Shown here: in pieces, positions 1-7,585 of the stretch
How the letters are laid out: every line of letters begins with the position of its first letter
Numbering within the stretch: position 1 is the stretch's first letter
Source: Vulcanimicrobiota bacterium
GTDB taxonomy: Bacteria; Vulcanimicrobiota; Vulcanimicrobiia; Vulcanimicrobiales; Vulcanimicrobiaceae
Length of the DNA stretch: 12,015 nt
Direction: 5' to 3'
Assembly: GCA_019233165.1 (NCBI GenBank)
Contig: JAFAMS010000136.1
Coordinates: 1 to 12,015, forward strand
Notes under the pieces: model-generated
Seen by the model: the letters and a program-made list of their open reading frames with translations, nothing else
Told to the model about the DNA's origin: nothing
Databases searched by the model: none
Program-made: the position numbers and the translations under genes

Positions 1-1198
1 GCGTGCGGCCGACCGCGAGCCCCGAGCCGTTGAGCGTGTAGGCGAACTCCGGTCGGGCTTTGGCGTCGCGCCGAAAGCGAATGTTCGAGCGGCGAGCTTG
101 GAAATCGGTGCACAGCGAGCACGAGCTGATCTCGCGATAACCGTTCTGCGACGGAACCCAGACCTCGAGGTCGTACGTCTTGGCGGAGTTGAAGCCGGTA
201 TCGCCCGCGCACAGCAGCACGACGCGATACGGCAGCTCCAGCTCGCGCAGCGCCGATTCCGCGTCGGCGACGAGCCGCTCGAGGTCCTCGAGCCCGGCCT
301 CGGGCTCGCAGACCCGCACCAGCTCGACCTTCTCGAATTGGTGGACGCGCATCATCCCGCGCGTATCCTTACCGGCGGCGCCCGCTTCTTTGCGAAAACA
401 CGGCGAGTATGCGGTGTACTTCAGCGGCAGCTGCTCGGCGCTCAAGATCTCGTCCGAGTGCAGCGCGGTCAGCGGCACTTCTGACGTCGGGATCAAGAAC
501 AAGTCGGGTTCGGGGTCGGCGAACATCGCGTCGGCGAACTTCGAGAGCTGTCCGGTCGACCACATCGTCGCGCGCGAGACCAAAAACGGCGGGGCGATCT
601 CGGTGTAACCGTTGCCCGCGGCACGATCGAGGAAAAATGAGATCAGCGCGCGCGAGAGCCGTGCGCCCGCGCCGCGCAAGAGGACGAAACGGCTCCCCGA
701 GAGCTTCGCCGCGCGTTCGAAGTCCAGGATTCCGAGCGCTTCGCCCGTCTCCCAATGCGGTTTTGGCTCGAAGGAGAACGCCGGCGGCGCTCCGCCTTCG
801 CGAACGAGTACGTTCGAAGCGGCGTCGGCACCGTCCGGAACGCTGGGATCGAGGAGGTTCGGGACCTCGGCGAGGATCTCGCGCAAGCGCTCCTCGAGGA
901 CCGGCGTGCGCGCCGCTTGCTCGGCGATCTTCCGGTCGAGCTCTGCGATCGCGGGCTTGAGTGCGGCCGCTTCGGACGCGCGGTCCGAGGCGCGCGAGAT
1001 CCGCTGGGTCAGCGCGTTCTTCTCCGCGCGCAGCCGTTCGACGTCGGTGAGCTCGGCGCGATAGACGCCGTCCAGCTCGAGGACCCGGTCGACGAACGAG
1101 GCGTCGCCCCTCCGCGCGGCCGCGCGGCGGACGCCTTCGGGATCGCGCCGGATTAGATTGATATCGAGCAGAAGCGGCCCGTTATGCGACCAACGCAA
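1..1198 (-). CDS. serS: Seryl-tRNA synthetase, 3' end cut by window edge
   Basis: Cytoplasmic class II aminoacyl-tRNA synthetase that charges tRNA-Ser (and tRNA-Sec where present) with serine using ATP. Reading the complement gives an N-terminal start resembling the family (LLDINLIRRDPEGVRR), then a coiled-coil tRNA-binding arm rich in Glu, Arg and Ala (roughly residues 35-100), the TSEVPLT segment, motif 2 (FRKEAGAAGKDTRGMMRVHQFEKVE, given here as the class II arginine loop) and the start of motif 3 (NGSGLAVGRT), where the window ends. About 40 C-terminal residues are missing. The start is uncertain. The only usual start codon after the in-frame stop at 1205-1207 is TTG at 1196-1198, with AGGAG only 3 nt upstream, and it overlaps the divergent moeA by 15 bp. 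The family's initiator Met aligns better with a CTG at 1169-1171. The identity is very secure; the exact start is not. Confidence 0.96.
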   Translation of the reverse strand, partial: MRWSHNGPLLLDINLIRRDPEGVRRAAARRGDASFVDRVLELDGVYRAELTDVERLRAEKNALTQRISRASDRASEAAALKPAIAELDRKIAEQAARTPVLEERLREILAEVPNLLDPSVPDGADAASNVLVREGGAPPAFSFEPKPHWETGEALGILDFERAAKLSGSRFVLLRGAGARLSRALISFFLDRAAGNGYTEIAPPFLVSRATMWSTGQLSKFADAMFADPEPDLFLIPTSEVPLTALHSDEILSAEQLPLKYTAYSPCFRKEAGAAGKDTRGMMRVHQFEKVELVRVCEPEAGLEDLERLVADAESALRELELPYRVVLLCAGDTGFNSAKTYDLEVWVPSQNGYREISSCSLCTDFQARRSNIRFRRDAKARPEFAYTLNGSGLAVGRT

Positions 1199-2431
1199 AC
1201 GCTCCTACCCGGCCAGGGATTCGACCCGAGCGAGCTGCTCGCGCCCTCACAAGCGATCCTCGCCTACACCGCGCGCGTTCCGCTCGCGCCGCTCGGTGTC
1301 GAGACCGTCGGCCTCGACGCCGCGTTCGGACGCGTCTTGGCGCGCGATGCAATCGCCGACGCGCCGTACCCGGCGCATCCGCGCTCTGCGATGGACGGCT
1401 TCGCCGTGCGAGCCGAGGACGGCGTCGGACCGCGCGCGATCGTCGGCGAGGTGCGGATGGGCCACGCTCCACCGGGCGCCGTGGGATCCGGCCAAGCGAT
1501 GCGGATTCCGACGGGAGGCGCGGTCCCCGAGGGCGCCGATTCGGTCGTTCCCGTCGAGGACGCCGACGAGCGCGACGGCTCGGTCGTTCCGGGCGAAGCG
1601 CCGCAACGCGGTTACGCGATCACGCCGACCGGCGAAGACATGCGGCGCGGCGATCTCATTTTGCGCGCGGGGATTCGGCTCGACGCGCGCGCGCTCGGCG
1701 TTTTGGCGACGCTCGGGATCACCGCGATCCCCGTCTGGCGCCGTCCGCGCGTTGCGATCATTTCGACGGGCGACGAGCTGATCGATCCCGACAAGGTACC
1801 CGGGCCCGGGCAGATCCGCGACTCGAATCGATACGGGATCGCAGCGGCGCTGCGTGGTGTCGGCGCCGAGCCGGTCCATCATCCGCGCGCGCTCGACGAT
1901 CCTGCCAAGCTCGAGGCCGCGATCGAACGCGCGCGTGCCGAGTCCGATGCGATCGTTCTCTCGGGCGGCTCCTCGGTCGGCGTCCGCGATCTCGTACCGC
2001 GCGCGATCGATCGTCTCGGAAAACCGGGGGTCGTCGTGCACGGGCTGCGCGTGCGGCCGGGAAAGCCGACCGTCCTCGCCGCGCTGGACGAAAAGCCCGT
2101 CATCGGCCTCCCCGGGAATCCGATGTCCGCGCTGATGATTTTCCGCACGATCGCCGAGCCGATCTTCCGCAGGCTTACGGGTGAAGCCGAACCGCGCGGC
2201 GTTCCGGCGTTCGCCCGCGCGGCCACGGCGCTCGTCGGGCGGCCCGGGTGGACCTGGTTCGTCCCGGTGAACGTCGAAATCGACGGCGTCGAGCGGAAGA
2301 TCAAGCAGCTTCCGATCCGCTCCTCGCACACGAGCTTGCTGGCGCGCGCCGACGGGTTCGTCATCATCCCCGAAGATCGGCCGCGGATCGAAGCGGGCGA
2401 GGCGATCGAGGTTCATCCTTTCCTTCAATGA
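1184..2431 (+). CDS. moeA: Molybdopterin molybdenumtransferase MoeA
   Basis: Inserts molybdate into adenylylated molybdopterin, the last common step of molybdenum cofactor synthesis, in the cytoplasm. The 415-residue length is normal for MoeA. Visible family blocks are the N-terminal PRSAMDGFAVR (about 66-76), the IPTGGAVPEGADSVVPVED region (108-126), TGED (149-152), the MogA-like core with STGDEL (194-199), SNRYG (214-218) and SGGSSVG (260-266, usually SGGVSVG), RPGKPT (291-296), GLPGNP (308-313) and a C-terminal beta domain from about 340. ATG 1184 is the only usual start before the conserved part and leaves about 17 non-conserved residues. It lies within or directly beside the divergent serS start, so any promoter must sit inside serS coding DNA. 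No other molybdenum cofactor gene is in view. The stop overlaps the next start as ATGA. Confidence 0.95.
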   Translation: MRPTQTLLPGQGFDPSELLAPSQAILAYTARVPLAPLGVETVGLDAAFGRVLARDAIADAPYPAHPRSAMDGFAVRAEDGVGPRAIVGEVRMGHAPPGAVGSGQAMRIPTGGAVPEGADSVVPVEDADERDGSVVPGEAPQRGYAITPTGEDMRRGDLILRAGIRLDARALGVLATLGITAIPVWRRPRVAIISTGDELIDPDKVPGPGQIRDSNRYGIAAALRGVGAEPVHHPRALDDPAKLEAAIERARAESDAIVLSGGSSVGVRDLVPRAIDRLGKPGVVVHGLRVRPGKPTVLAALDEKPVIGLPGNPMSALMIFRTIAEPIFRRLTGEAEPRGVPAFARAATALVGRPGWTWFVPVNVEIDGVERKIKQLPIRSSHTSLLARADGFVIIPEDRPRIEAGEAIEVHPFLQ

Positions 2432-2997
2432 CAGCGACCCCGATGACCCGAACGCTTGCGCTCTTCTCGTGCGCGGTCTTGGCGGGCTGCGTCAAGATCG
2501 ACAATCACGGCGTCACCGTCCCAATCCCGAGCGCGCCGCCTTCGGCTTCGCAGATGTTCAAGGACGGTCTGGTCGCGGCGAAGGTCCGGGCGGCGGTCGT
2601 CTCCGTCGATCTCGATGCGGCGGCGCGTCTGGGCGTCGGGGTGAAAGACGGGACCGTCACGCTGGCCGGCACCGTCAAGACCGCGCAAGAGCGTCGCGAA
2701 ATCGAAGCCGCGGTCCGCAAAGTCGCCGGCGTCAAGGAGATCGACGACCTCATCCTCGTCAACGCGCACGCCGCGACGTTTTCGGGCGGCGATTTCGCGC
2801 TCGCCGCGCGCGTCACGACGGCGCTCGCCGCGCAAACCGGCGTCAATGCGGCAAGCTTGCGCGCGAGCGCGCAAGACGGCGTTGTAACGCTGAGCGGTCG
2901 CGTCCCCTCGGAGTCGATCAAACAGACCGCTCTCGAAACCGTCCGCAAGACGAGCGGCGTCAAACGCGTCGTGGATAGGATACGTGTCGGCCAATAG
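2428..2997 (+). CDS. Two-BON-domain lipoprotein
   Basis: Predicted exported lipoprotein of 189 residues. The N-terminus has a basic residue, a hydrophobic stretch and a lipobox LAGC with Cys at residue 21 (residue 16 if translation begins at the second ATG, 2443). A short Pro/Ser linker follows, then two BON domains at about 47-112 and 122-188. Each shows the usual DGxVTLxG core (DGTVTLAG at 74-81, DGVVTLSG at 150-157) followed by a helix and a GVKxxxDxIxV end. BON domains are known from OsmY-type periplasmic proteins and are thought to bind membranes or phospholipids; the exact role here is unknown. The start overlaps the moeA stop by 4 bp, which suggests translational coupling. The 3' end overlaps hisC by 14 bp. 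The start is either 2428 or 2443; both keep the lipobox. Confidence 0.88.
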   Translation: MTATPMTRTLALFSCAVLAGCVKIDNHGVTVPIPSAPPSASQMFKDGLVAAKVRAAVVSVDLDAAARLGVGVKDGTVTLAGTVKTAQERREIEAAVRKVAGVKEIDDLILVNAHAATFSGGDFALAARVTTALAAQTGVNAASLRASAQDGVVTLSGRVPSESIKQTALETVRKTSGVKRVVDRIRVGQ

Positions 2998-4099
2998 GAA
3001 GCCGCCGGCTCCGGCGCCGCTCGTCGCGGCGGTTCCGACGACGACGCCGTTCGTCGCGCCGGAAGTGCTCGAGCGCACGTACGGTGCACCCGGGATGCTC
3101 CGGCTGGGGGCGAACGAGAGCAGCTTCGGACCTTCGCCGCGCGCGATCGCCGCGATGCGCGAAGAGGCGCCGCGGAATTCGTGGTACGGCGATCCCGAAT
3201 CGTACGAGCTGCGCAGCGCGCTCGCGCGGCGGCTCGGATGCTCGGTCGAGAACTTGATCGTCGGCTCCGGGATCGACGACCTGCATAGCCTCGTCGTGCG
3301 GACGTTCTGCGCGCCCGGTTCGACGGCGCTCGAGACCGAAGGGACGTACGCGACGTTTGCCTACCACGTCGCGGCGTACGGCGTCCGATTACGAACGGTC
3401 CCCTATCGCAGCGACGGCGGCGTCGACGTCGACGCGCTGATCGACGTCGCGCGTCGCGAGCAGCCCAAGATGATCTATCTCGCGAACCCCGACAACCCGA
3501 GCGGGACGTTCGTCGAGCCCGAGGCGGTCGCGACGCTGCGCGACGCGCTCCTCCCCGATCAAGTCCTCGTCCTCGACGAGGCGTACGCCGATTTCGTTCC
3601 GCCGGAGAAGCTGCTCCAGCCGCTGCTCGATCCACAGGTGATCCGGATGCGGACGTTCTCGAAAGCGTACGGCCTCGCCGGCGCCCGGATCGGCTACGCG
3701 ATCTGCGACCCGCAGATCGTGCGGACGTTTCAGAACATCCGCCAGCACTTCGGAATCAATCGAAACGGTCAGATCGCTGCCTTGGCCTCCCTCGAGGACG
3801 ACGCATTCGTGCGTGGCGTCGTCGACGAGGTCGAGCGCGGACGCGAAGACTACTACGCGCTCGCCGCCCGCCACGGCTTGCGCTCGGTCCGCTCGCTCAC
3901 GAACTTCGTCTGCATCGAGATCGGCACGAAAGCAGAGGCCAACGCCTTCCTCGAAGATCTCCTGCGCCGCGGCGTCTTCGTCCGCAAGCCGAGCGCCCCG
4001 CCGCTCGACGGTTACATCCGCGTAACGGTCGGCACGCCGGCCGAGCGAACAAAGTTCGCCGAAATCTTCGCGGCAGCAAGAACGCCGGTGCGCGCGTGA
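2984..4099 (+). CDS. hisC: HisC-type PLP-dependent aminotransferase (probable histidinol-phosphate aminotransferase)
   Basis: Fold-type I PLP aminotransferase of 371 residues. In histidine synthesis HisC moves an amino group from glutamate to imidazole-acetol phosphate. Visible residues are LGANESSFGPSP near residue 41 (substrate-binding N-terminus typical of HisC), LANPDNPSGT (166-175, PLP contacts), DEAYADF (198-204), the PLP-binding Lys227 in TFSKAYGLAGARIGY with the phosphate-binding Arg235, and Arg346 in GYIRVTVG, the likely substrate carboxylate contact. The start is GTG 2984, preceded by AGGA at 2977-2980, and lies 14 bp inside the BON gene. The first 25 residues are Pro/Ala/Thr-rich and not conserved. 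No other his gene is in the window, so another substrate such as an aromatic amino acid or cobalamin precursor cannot be excluded; HisC-family membership is firm, the substrate is not. Confidence 0.85.
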   Translation: MSANRKPPAPAPLVAAVPTTTPFVAPEVLERTYGAPGMLRLGANESSFGPSPRAIAAMREEAPRNSWYGDPESYELRSALARRLGCSVENLIVGSGIDDLHSLVVRTFCAPGSTALETEGTYATFAYHVAAYGVRLRTVPYRSDGGVDVDALIDVARREQPKMIYLANPDNPSGTFVEPEAVATLRDALLPDQVLVLDEAYADFVPPEKLLQPLLDPQVIRMRTFSKAYGLAGARIGYAICDPQIVRTFQNIRQHFGINRNGQIAALASLEDDAFVRGVVDEVERGREDYYALAARHGLRSVRSLTNFVCIEIGTKAEANAFLEDLLRRGVFVRKPSAPPLDGYIRVTVGTPAERTKFAEIFAAARTPVRA

Positions 4100-4824
4100 G
4101 ATATGCCGTCGTTAGCGACATTCACAGCAACCTTGAAGCATTCCAAGTTGCTTTGGGGCGATTGGAGGGCGACGATCATCTGCTCTGTCTCGGCGACATC
4201 GTCGGGTATGGGCCGAATCCGAACGAGTGCCTCGAGCTGTTGCGCGGGCGGATCAACACGACGGTGCTCGGCAATCACGACGTCGCGGCGATCGACAACT
4301 TCGGGATCGAGTGGTTCAATCCGGCGGCGCGCGAGGCGATTCGCTGGACGCAAGGCGTGCTGAACGCCGAGAACAAGGCCTGGTTGAACACGCTCGGCTA
4401 CGAGTATCGCGATCCGGCGTTCCTGATGGTTCACGGCGCTCCGAGTCCGGACTACTTCGAATACATCCTCGACAAGGACACCGCGCGCAAAGCGTTCGAC
4501 TCCACCGACGCGCCGCTGATTCTGATCGGTCACACGCACATCGCCGAGATGTACGCGCTCGCCGCCGACGGAACGATCTCGCACCGCCATTTTCAAAACG
4601 GCGGAACCGTGGAGCTCGATCCGGCGTTTCGTTACATCGTCAACGTGGGGAGCGTCGGGCAGCCGCGGGATCTCAATCCGCAAGCGAGCTTCGGTTTTTA
4701 CCAACCGGACGAACGCCGAATCGAAGTGACTCGGTTCGACTATCCGATCGCCGCGGTGCAAGAGAAGATCGAGTGCGCGCACCTTCCCGAGGTGCTCGCC
4801 AGGCGCTTGGGGCTGGGAAGGTGA
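4096..4824 (+). CDS. Calcineurin-like metallophosphoesterase, YfcE/MJ0936 type
   Basis: Cytoplasmic two-metal phosphoesterase of 242 residues. All the metal-site motifs are present in order: SDIHSN with Asp8 and His10, GDIVGYGPNPNEC with Asp34, GNHD with Asn60 and His61, VHGAP with His113 and GHTH with His146 and His148. The GDIVGYGPNPNEC form places it in the compact bacterial and archaeal phosphodiesterase family (Metallophos_2) rather than with MutT-like or exported purple phosphatases. Natural substrates of this family are mostly unknown; cyclic phosphodiesters are cleaved in vitro by relatives. GTG 4096 overlaps the aminotransferase stop as GTGA and the protein begins directly with the beta strand RYAVVSDIH, so no earlier start is needed. 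The enzyme class is secure and the substrate unknown. Confidence 0.93.
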   Translation: MRYAVVSDIHSNLEAFQVALGRLEGDDHLLCLGDIVGYGPNPNECLELLRGRINTTVLGNHDVAAIDNFGIEWFNPAAREAIRWTQGVLNAENKAWLNTLGYEYRDPAFLMVHGAPSPDYFEYILDKDTARKAFDSTDAPLILIGHTHIAEMYALAADGTISHRHFQNGGTVELDPAFRYIVNVGSVGQPRDLNPQASFGFYQPDERRIEVTRFDYPIAAVQEKIECAHLPEVLARRLGLGR

Positions 4825-4829
4825 AGGGG
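4824..4829 (+). promoter_or_regulatory. Ribosome binding site for the TPR gene
   Basis: AAGGGG lies 6 nt before ATG 4836. This favours ATG 4836 over the in-frame GTG at 4821, which overlaps the previous stop as GTGA but has its purine stretch directly against it. Confidence 0.6.
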
Positions 4830-4835
4830 CCCGCA

Positions 4836-5786
4836 ATGGCAGCTTTTGCTCGCTTGCTGACGGGCGTGCTCGCGCTCGGGCTCGCACTCGCAGCGCCGCT
4901 CTCTGCGGCCCCGCTCCCGGAGCGGAACGACTACGCCAACCCACAATTCGCAACCGCGCTCGGCGCGGCGCTGAAAGATTTTTACGCGCGCAACTTCGAG
5001 CAGGCGCAACGCGAATTCGAGACGGCGCTGAACATCGTGCCGGACAACACGCTGGCGATCGCCTTTTTGAACGCCTCGGCGTCGCACGTCGGCGGCGGGC
5101 TCGACGTCCTTTCGAACATCGAGGAAGACGCCGTCGGAAAATCCCCCAAGAGCTACATCGCGCACGTCCGGCTGGGGTTTACGTATCTCTTCTCCGGGTT
5201 GCTCGGACGCGACCGGTCGGTCGATGCTCGCGAAGAGCTCAACGCCGCCGTCAACCTCGATGCGACGGCCCAAGCGGCGCACGTCGGTCTGGGGATCATG
5301 CGCTCGAACGAACGCTCGGCGAACAGGGCGAAGACCGAATTTCTCGCTGCGCTCCGCAACGATCCGAACAACGTCCTGGCGCGCGAGTATTTGGGGACGA
5401 TCTATCAGGTCGACTTGCGCGACCCGCAAGAAGGGTTGAAGTACGTCGTCGGCGTCCCGAACCTCGTCCCGGACTACGCCGACATCCAATTCCACCTCGC
5501 CTCGATCATGCAGGATCTCAAGCTGTACGACGATGCGATCCGCTACGCGAAGGCCGGGATCGCGCTCGACACGGGTCGCGTCGGCGAAGCGGGGCAGCAC
5601 GGCTACGTCTTGATCGCCCAAATCCTCTTGCAACAGAAGAAAGTCGGCGAGGCGAAGAAGTACTTGCAGCAGGCCGTCACGTACGACGCCGACGGCATCT
5701 ACGCCAAGAAACTGCTCGACAAGATCGCAAAGGGCGACTACGAAGACAAATCAGCCGGATCGACCCCTCCTCCCGCCAAGCACTGA
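4836..5786 (+). CDS. Exported tetratricopeptide-repeat protein
   Basis: Secreted or periplasmic TPR protein of 316 residues with unknown partner. The N-terminus is a classical signal peptide: an Arg at residue 6, a Leu/Ala/Val core at 7-20 and a likely signal peptidase I site after PLSAA (about residue 25). The mature part is helical with TPR-like units at about 40-75 (YARNFEQAQREFETALNIVP), 106-142, 145-178, 181-212, 214-246 and 255-288, with the common A/Y/F packing and a Pro at the end of several units. The C-terminus from about 300 is a short charged, Pro-rich tail. An alternative start is GTG 4821, five residues longer. TPR proteins serve as scaffolds; nothing in the sequence names the ligand. 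The reading frame is followed by the thioesterase frame with no space between them. Confidence 0.88.
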   Translation: MAAFARLLTGVLALGLALAAPLSAAPLPERNDYANPQFATALGAALKDFYARNFEQAQREFETALNIVPDNTLAIAFLNASASHVGGGLDVLSNIEEDAVGKSPKSYIAHVRLGFTYLFSGLLGRDRSVDAREELNAAVNLDATAQAAHVGLGIMRSNERSANRAKTEFLAALRNDPNNVLAREYLGTIYQVDLRDPQEGLKYVVGVPNLVPDYADIQFHLASIMQDLKLYDDAIRYAKAGIALDTGRVGEAGQHGYVLIAQILLQQKKVGEAKKYLQQAVTYDADGIYAKKLLDKIAKGDYEDKSAGSTPPPAKH

Positions 5787-5793
5787 CGAGCCG

Positions 5794-6210
5794 ATCGACG
5801 ACGGCCGCTGCTTCGCCTGCGGTCGCGAGAATCCGATCGGGCTGCGTCTCCGGTTCACGGTCGACGAAAACGGGGCGACGTGCGAGACGACGCTCGGTGA
5901 GGATTTTCAGGGTTGGCGAGGCGTCGCCCACGGCGGGATCGTCATGGCGCTGATCGACGAAGCGATGGCATACGCGGCCAGCTCGCGCGGCTGGAAAGGC
6001 GTGACCGGCGAGTGCACGACGCGATTCCGGCGCCCCGTCCCGCTCGGCGCGCCGCTCAAACTGCGCGGTCGCGTCGCGTGGGAGCGCCGCAACGTCGTCG
6101 GCGTCGAGGCCGAGATCCTCGACGCCTCGGGGACGCTGCTCGCGAGCGGCGAGGGCAAATTCGTCGGCAAAGGCCGCGTCGCTCCGGGCGAACTAGGCAA
6201 CCCCCCGTGA
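5794..6210 (+). CDS. PaaI-type hotdog-fold thioesterase, start codon not identifiable
   Basis: Hotdog-fold acyl-CoA thioesterase-like protein, about 138 residues as drawn. The frame carries an N-terminal CFACGRENPIGLRLRF segment, typical of one PaaI-like subgroup, then GWRGVAHGGIVMALIDEAMAY, the catalytic loop and central helix with HGG and Asp/Glu, and a beta-sheet half to the end. The frame is open from 5614, but between there and ATG 5944 it contains no ATG, GTG or TTG. Starting at ATG 5944 would delete the Cys motif and the HGG histidine, so the true start is almost surely upstream. I have placed it at ATC 5794, just before DDGRCFACG, as a working choice; a rare start codon, a +1 shift from the TPR frame or a sequence error are all possible. 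The stop overlaps smpB as GTGA. The substrate is unknown. Confidence 0.75.
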   Translation: MDDGRCFACGRENPIGLRLRFTVDENGATCETTLGEDFQGWRGVAHGGIVMALIDEAMAYAASSRGWKGVTGECTTRFRRPVPLGAPLKLRGRVAWERRNVVGVEAEILDASGTLLASGEGKFVGKGRVAPGELGNPP

Positions 6211-6701
6211 AATCTAAGCAGACGCGAATCACAGAGAAAGCGCGCGAACAGCGCACCAACTCACCGACGCTGGACAACCGGCGGGCGCGGCATGAGTTTC
6301 ACATCCTCGAGTCGCTCGAGGCCGGACTCGCGCTCACCGGTACCGAGATCAAAAGCATTCGCTCGGGCGGCGTGAGCTTGAACGAAGCGTTCGCGCGCGT
6401 CAAAGACGGCGAGCTGTGGCTCGTGAACATGTACGTCCCGCCGTACAAGCAAGGGAATGCGTTCTCGGCGCACGACGCGCGCCGGCCGCGCAAGCTGCTC
6501 GTCCACAAGGAGCAGCTCGACCGCCTCGCGTCGCGCAGCGCGGAGAAAGGACTCACGATCGTTCCCCTGCGCTTGTACTTTACGCGCGGGATCGCCAAGG
6601 TCGAGATCGGTCTCGCGAAGGGCAAGAAACTTTACGACAAGCGCAAATCGATCCAGGAGCGCGAGGTCAGGCGCGAGATCGAGCGCGCCGAGTCCCGCTA
6701 A
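6207..6701 (+). CDS. smpB: SsrA-binding protein SmpB
   Basis: Binds tmRNA and carries it to stalled ribosomes for trans-translation, after which tagged proteins go to proteases. The 164-residue protein has the family core: NRRARHEFHILESLEAGLAL (about 24-43), GTEIKSIRSGGVSLNEAFA (45-63), the ELWLVNMYVPPY strand (69-80), the RKLLVHKEQ helix (95-103), VPLRLYF (119-125) and the basic C-terminal tail GKKLYDKRKSIQERE that folds in the mRNA channel. The N-terminus is a few residues longer than in E. coli. GTG 6207 overlaps the thioesterase stop by 4 bp with no clear Shine-Dalgarno, so coupling is likely. The tmRNA gene is not in this window. Confidence 0.97.
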   Translation: MKSKQTRITEKAREQRTNSPTLDNRRARHEFHILESLEAGLALTGTEIKSIRSGGVSLNEAFARVKDGELWLVNMYVPPYKQGNAFSAHDARRPRKLLVHKEQLDRLASRSAEKGLTIVPLRLYFTRGIAKVEIGLAKGKKLYDKRKSIQEREVRREIERAESR

Positions 6702-7585
6702 TGCGCCGGGCACGCCCGGAGCGCCGGCTTGAAGCGCATCTCGAGGAGCAGCGCATTGCGCCCGATGGCGCCGCGCTCCTCATCGCGTGTTCGGGCGGCC
6801 CGGACAGCGTCGCGCTCGCGAGCCTTCTCGCCCGCGCAGCTCCCGCGCATCGCTGGCGAGTCGTCTTAGCCCACGTCAACCACCATCTGCGTCCTTCTTC
6901 GTGGCAAGACGAATGCGTCGTCCTTTCCGTCGCGGCGAGGCTTGCGGTTTCGGTTCGCATTGCAGCGCTCGACGGCACGGCGCGCGATGAGGCGACGATG
7001 CGCCAGCGCCGCTATGCAGCGCTCGCGCAAGCGGCGCGCGATGAGGGCGCGGCGGTCGTGGTAACCGCGCACACCGCGGAAGATCAGAGCGAGACCGTCC
7101 TGCTCGCGCTGTTCCGCGGAACCGGCCTCGAAGGACTCGCCGGGATGCCGCCGCGCCGGACGCTGGAGGAAGGCATCGAGCTCGTGCGCCCGCTCCTGCG
7201 CATCTCGCGCGAAGAGCTCCACGGCGAGCTGGGTGCCAGCGCCTTGCCGTACGTGCGAGATCCTTCGAACGCGGATCCGGCATTCCGCCGTAACGCGCTC
7301 CGCATCGCCCTGGGGGCGCTCCGCGAGGAGTTTCCGCGCCTCGACGAGGCTGTCGCGCGCTGCGCCGCGATCGTTTCGGAGGAGCTCGCCGGCGAAGACC
7401 GGTCGGCGGCGCGGCGGCGGCTCCGCGCGGCGCTCGCCGGCGAGGTGGGCTTGCGCGACGTCCCGTTCGAAAGGATCGAAGCCGCGCTCGCGGCGCAGCG
7501 CGGCCGCGTTCACATCAAGGACGGGGTAGAGCTCGTCATAGGAGAGCACGGTGCAGACTCGCGAGTCATCCGCCGAACGGATTGA
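6701..7585 (+). CDS. tilS: tRNA(Ile)-lysidine synthase TilS, short form
   Basis: Converts the wobble cytidine of tRNA-Ile(CAU) to lysidine with ATP and lysine, so that it reads AUA. The N-type ATP-pyrophosphatase loop SGGPDS is at residues 31-36, followed by AHVNHHLRPSSWQDE (57-71), AHTAEDQSETVLLALFRG (123-140), VRPLLRISREEL (162-173) and DPSNADPAFRRNALR (187-201), all typical of TilS. At 294 residues it is much shorter than E. coli TilS (about 430): after the catalytic domain there is only a helical stretch to about 265 and a short strand-like tail, so the large C-terminal domain is mostly absent, as in some short TilS proteins. ATG 6701 overlaps the smpB stop by one base (TAATG). Its 3' end overlaps hpt by 35 bp. 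Confidence 0.93.
   Translation: MRRARPERRLEAHLEEQRIAPDGAALLIACSGGPDSVALASLLARAAPAHRWRVVLAHVNHHLRPSSWQDECVVLSVAARLAVSVRIAALDGTARDEATMRQRRYAALAQAARDEGAAVVVTAHTAEDQSETVLLALFRGTGLEGLAGMPPRRTLEEGIELVRPLLRISREELHGELGASALPYVRDPSNADPAFRRNALRIALGALREEFPRLDEAVARCAAIVSEELAGEDRSAARRRLRAALAGEVGLRDVPFERIEAALAAQRGRVHIKDGVELVIGEHGADSRVIRRTD
7540..7544 (+). promoter_or_regulatory. Ribosome binding site for hpt
   Basis: AGGAG with a 6-nt spacer before GTG 7551, the clearest Shine-Dalgarno in the window. It lies inside the tilS coding sequence and fixes the hpt start, so the 35-bp overlap with tilS is real. Confidence 0.8.

Noticed and set aside
98..1156. Plus-strand open frames across 98-1156.
   Set aside because: Shadows of serS, which reads cleanly on the minus strand with family motifs.
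1151..1165. AT-rich patch TTAGATTGATAT as a moeA promoter.
   Set aside because: It also encodes the conserved DINLIR start of SerS on the other strand, and no -35 partner is found at a suitable distance.
1247..2428. Long open frame on the minus strand opposite moeA (393 codons), and a similar 622-codon frame opposite ftsH (8123-9991).
   Set aside because: Arg/Asp-rich antisense shadows caused by GC-rich codon bias; no family motifs, while the plus strand holds clear genes.
5944..6210. An 88-residue thioesterase starting at ATG 5944.
   Set aside because: It would lose the HGG histidine and the N-terminal Cys motif, both encoded in frame just upstream.
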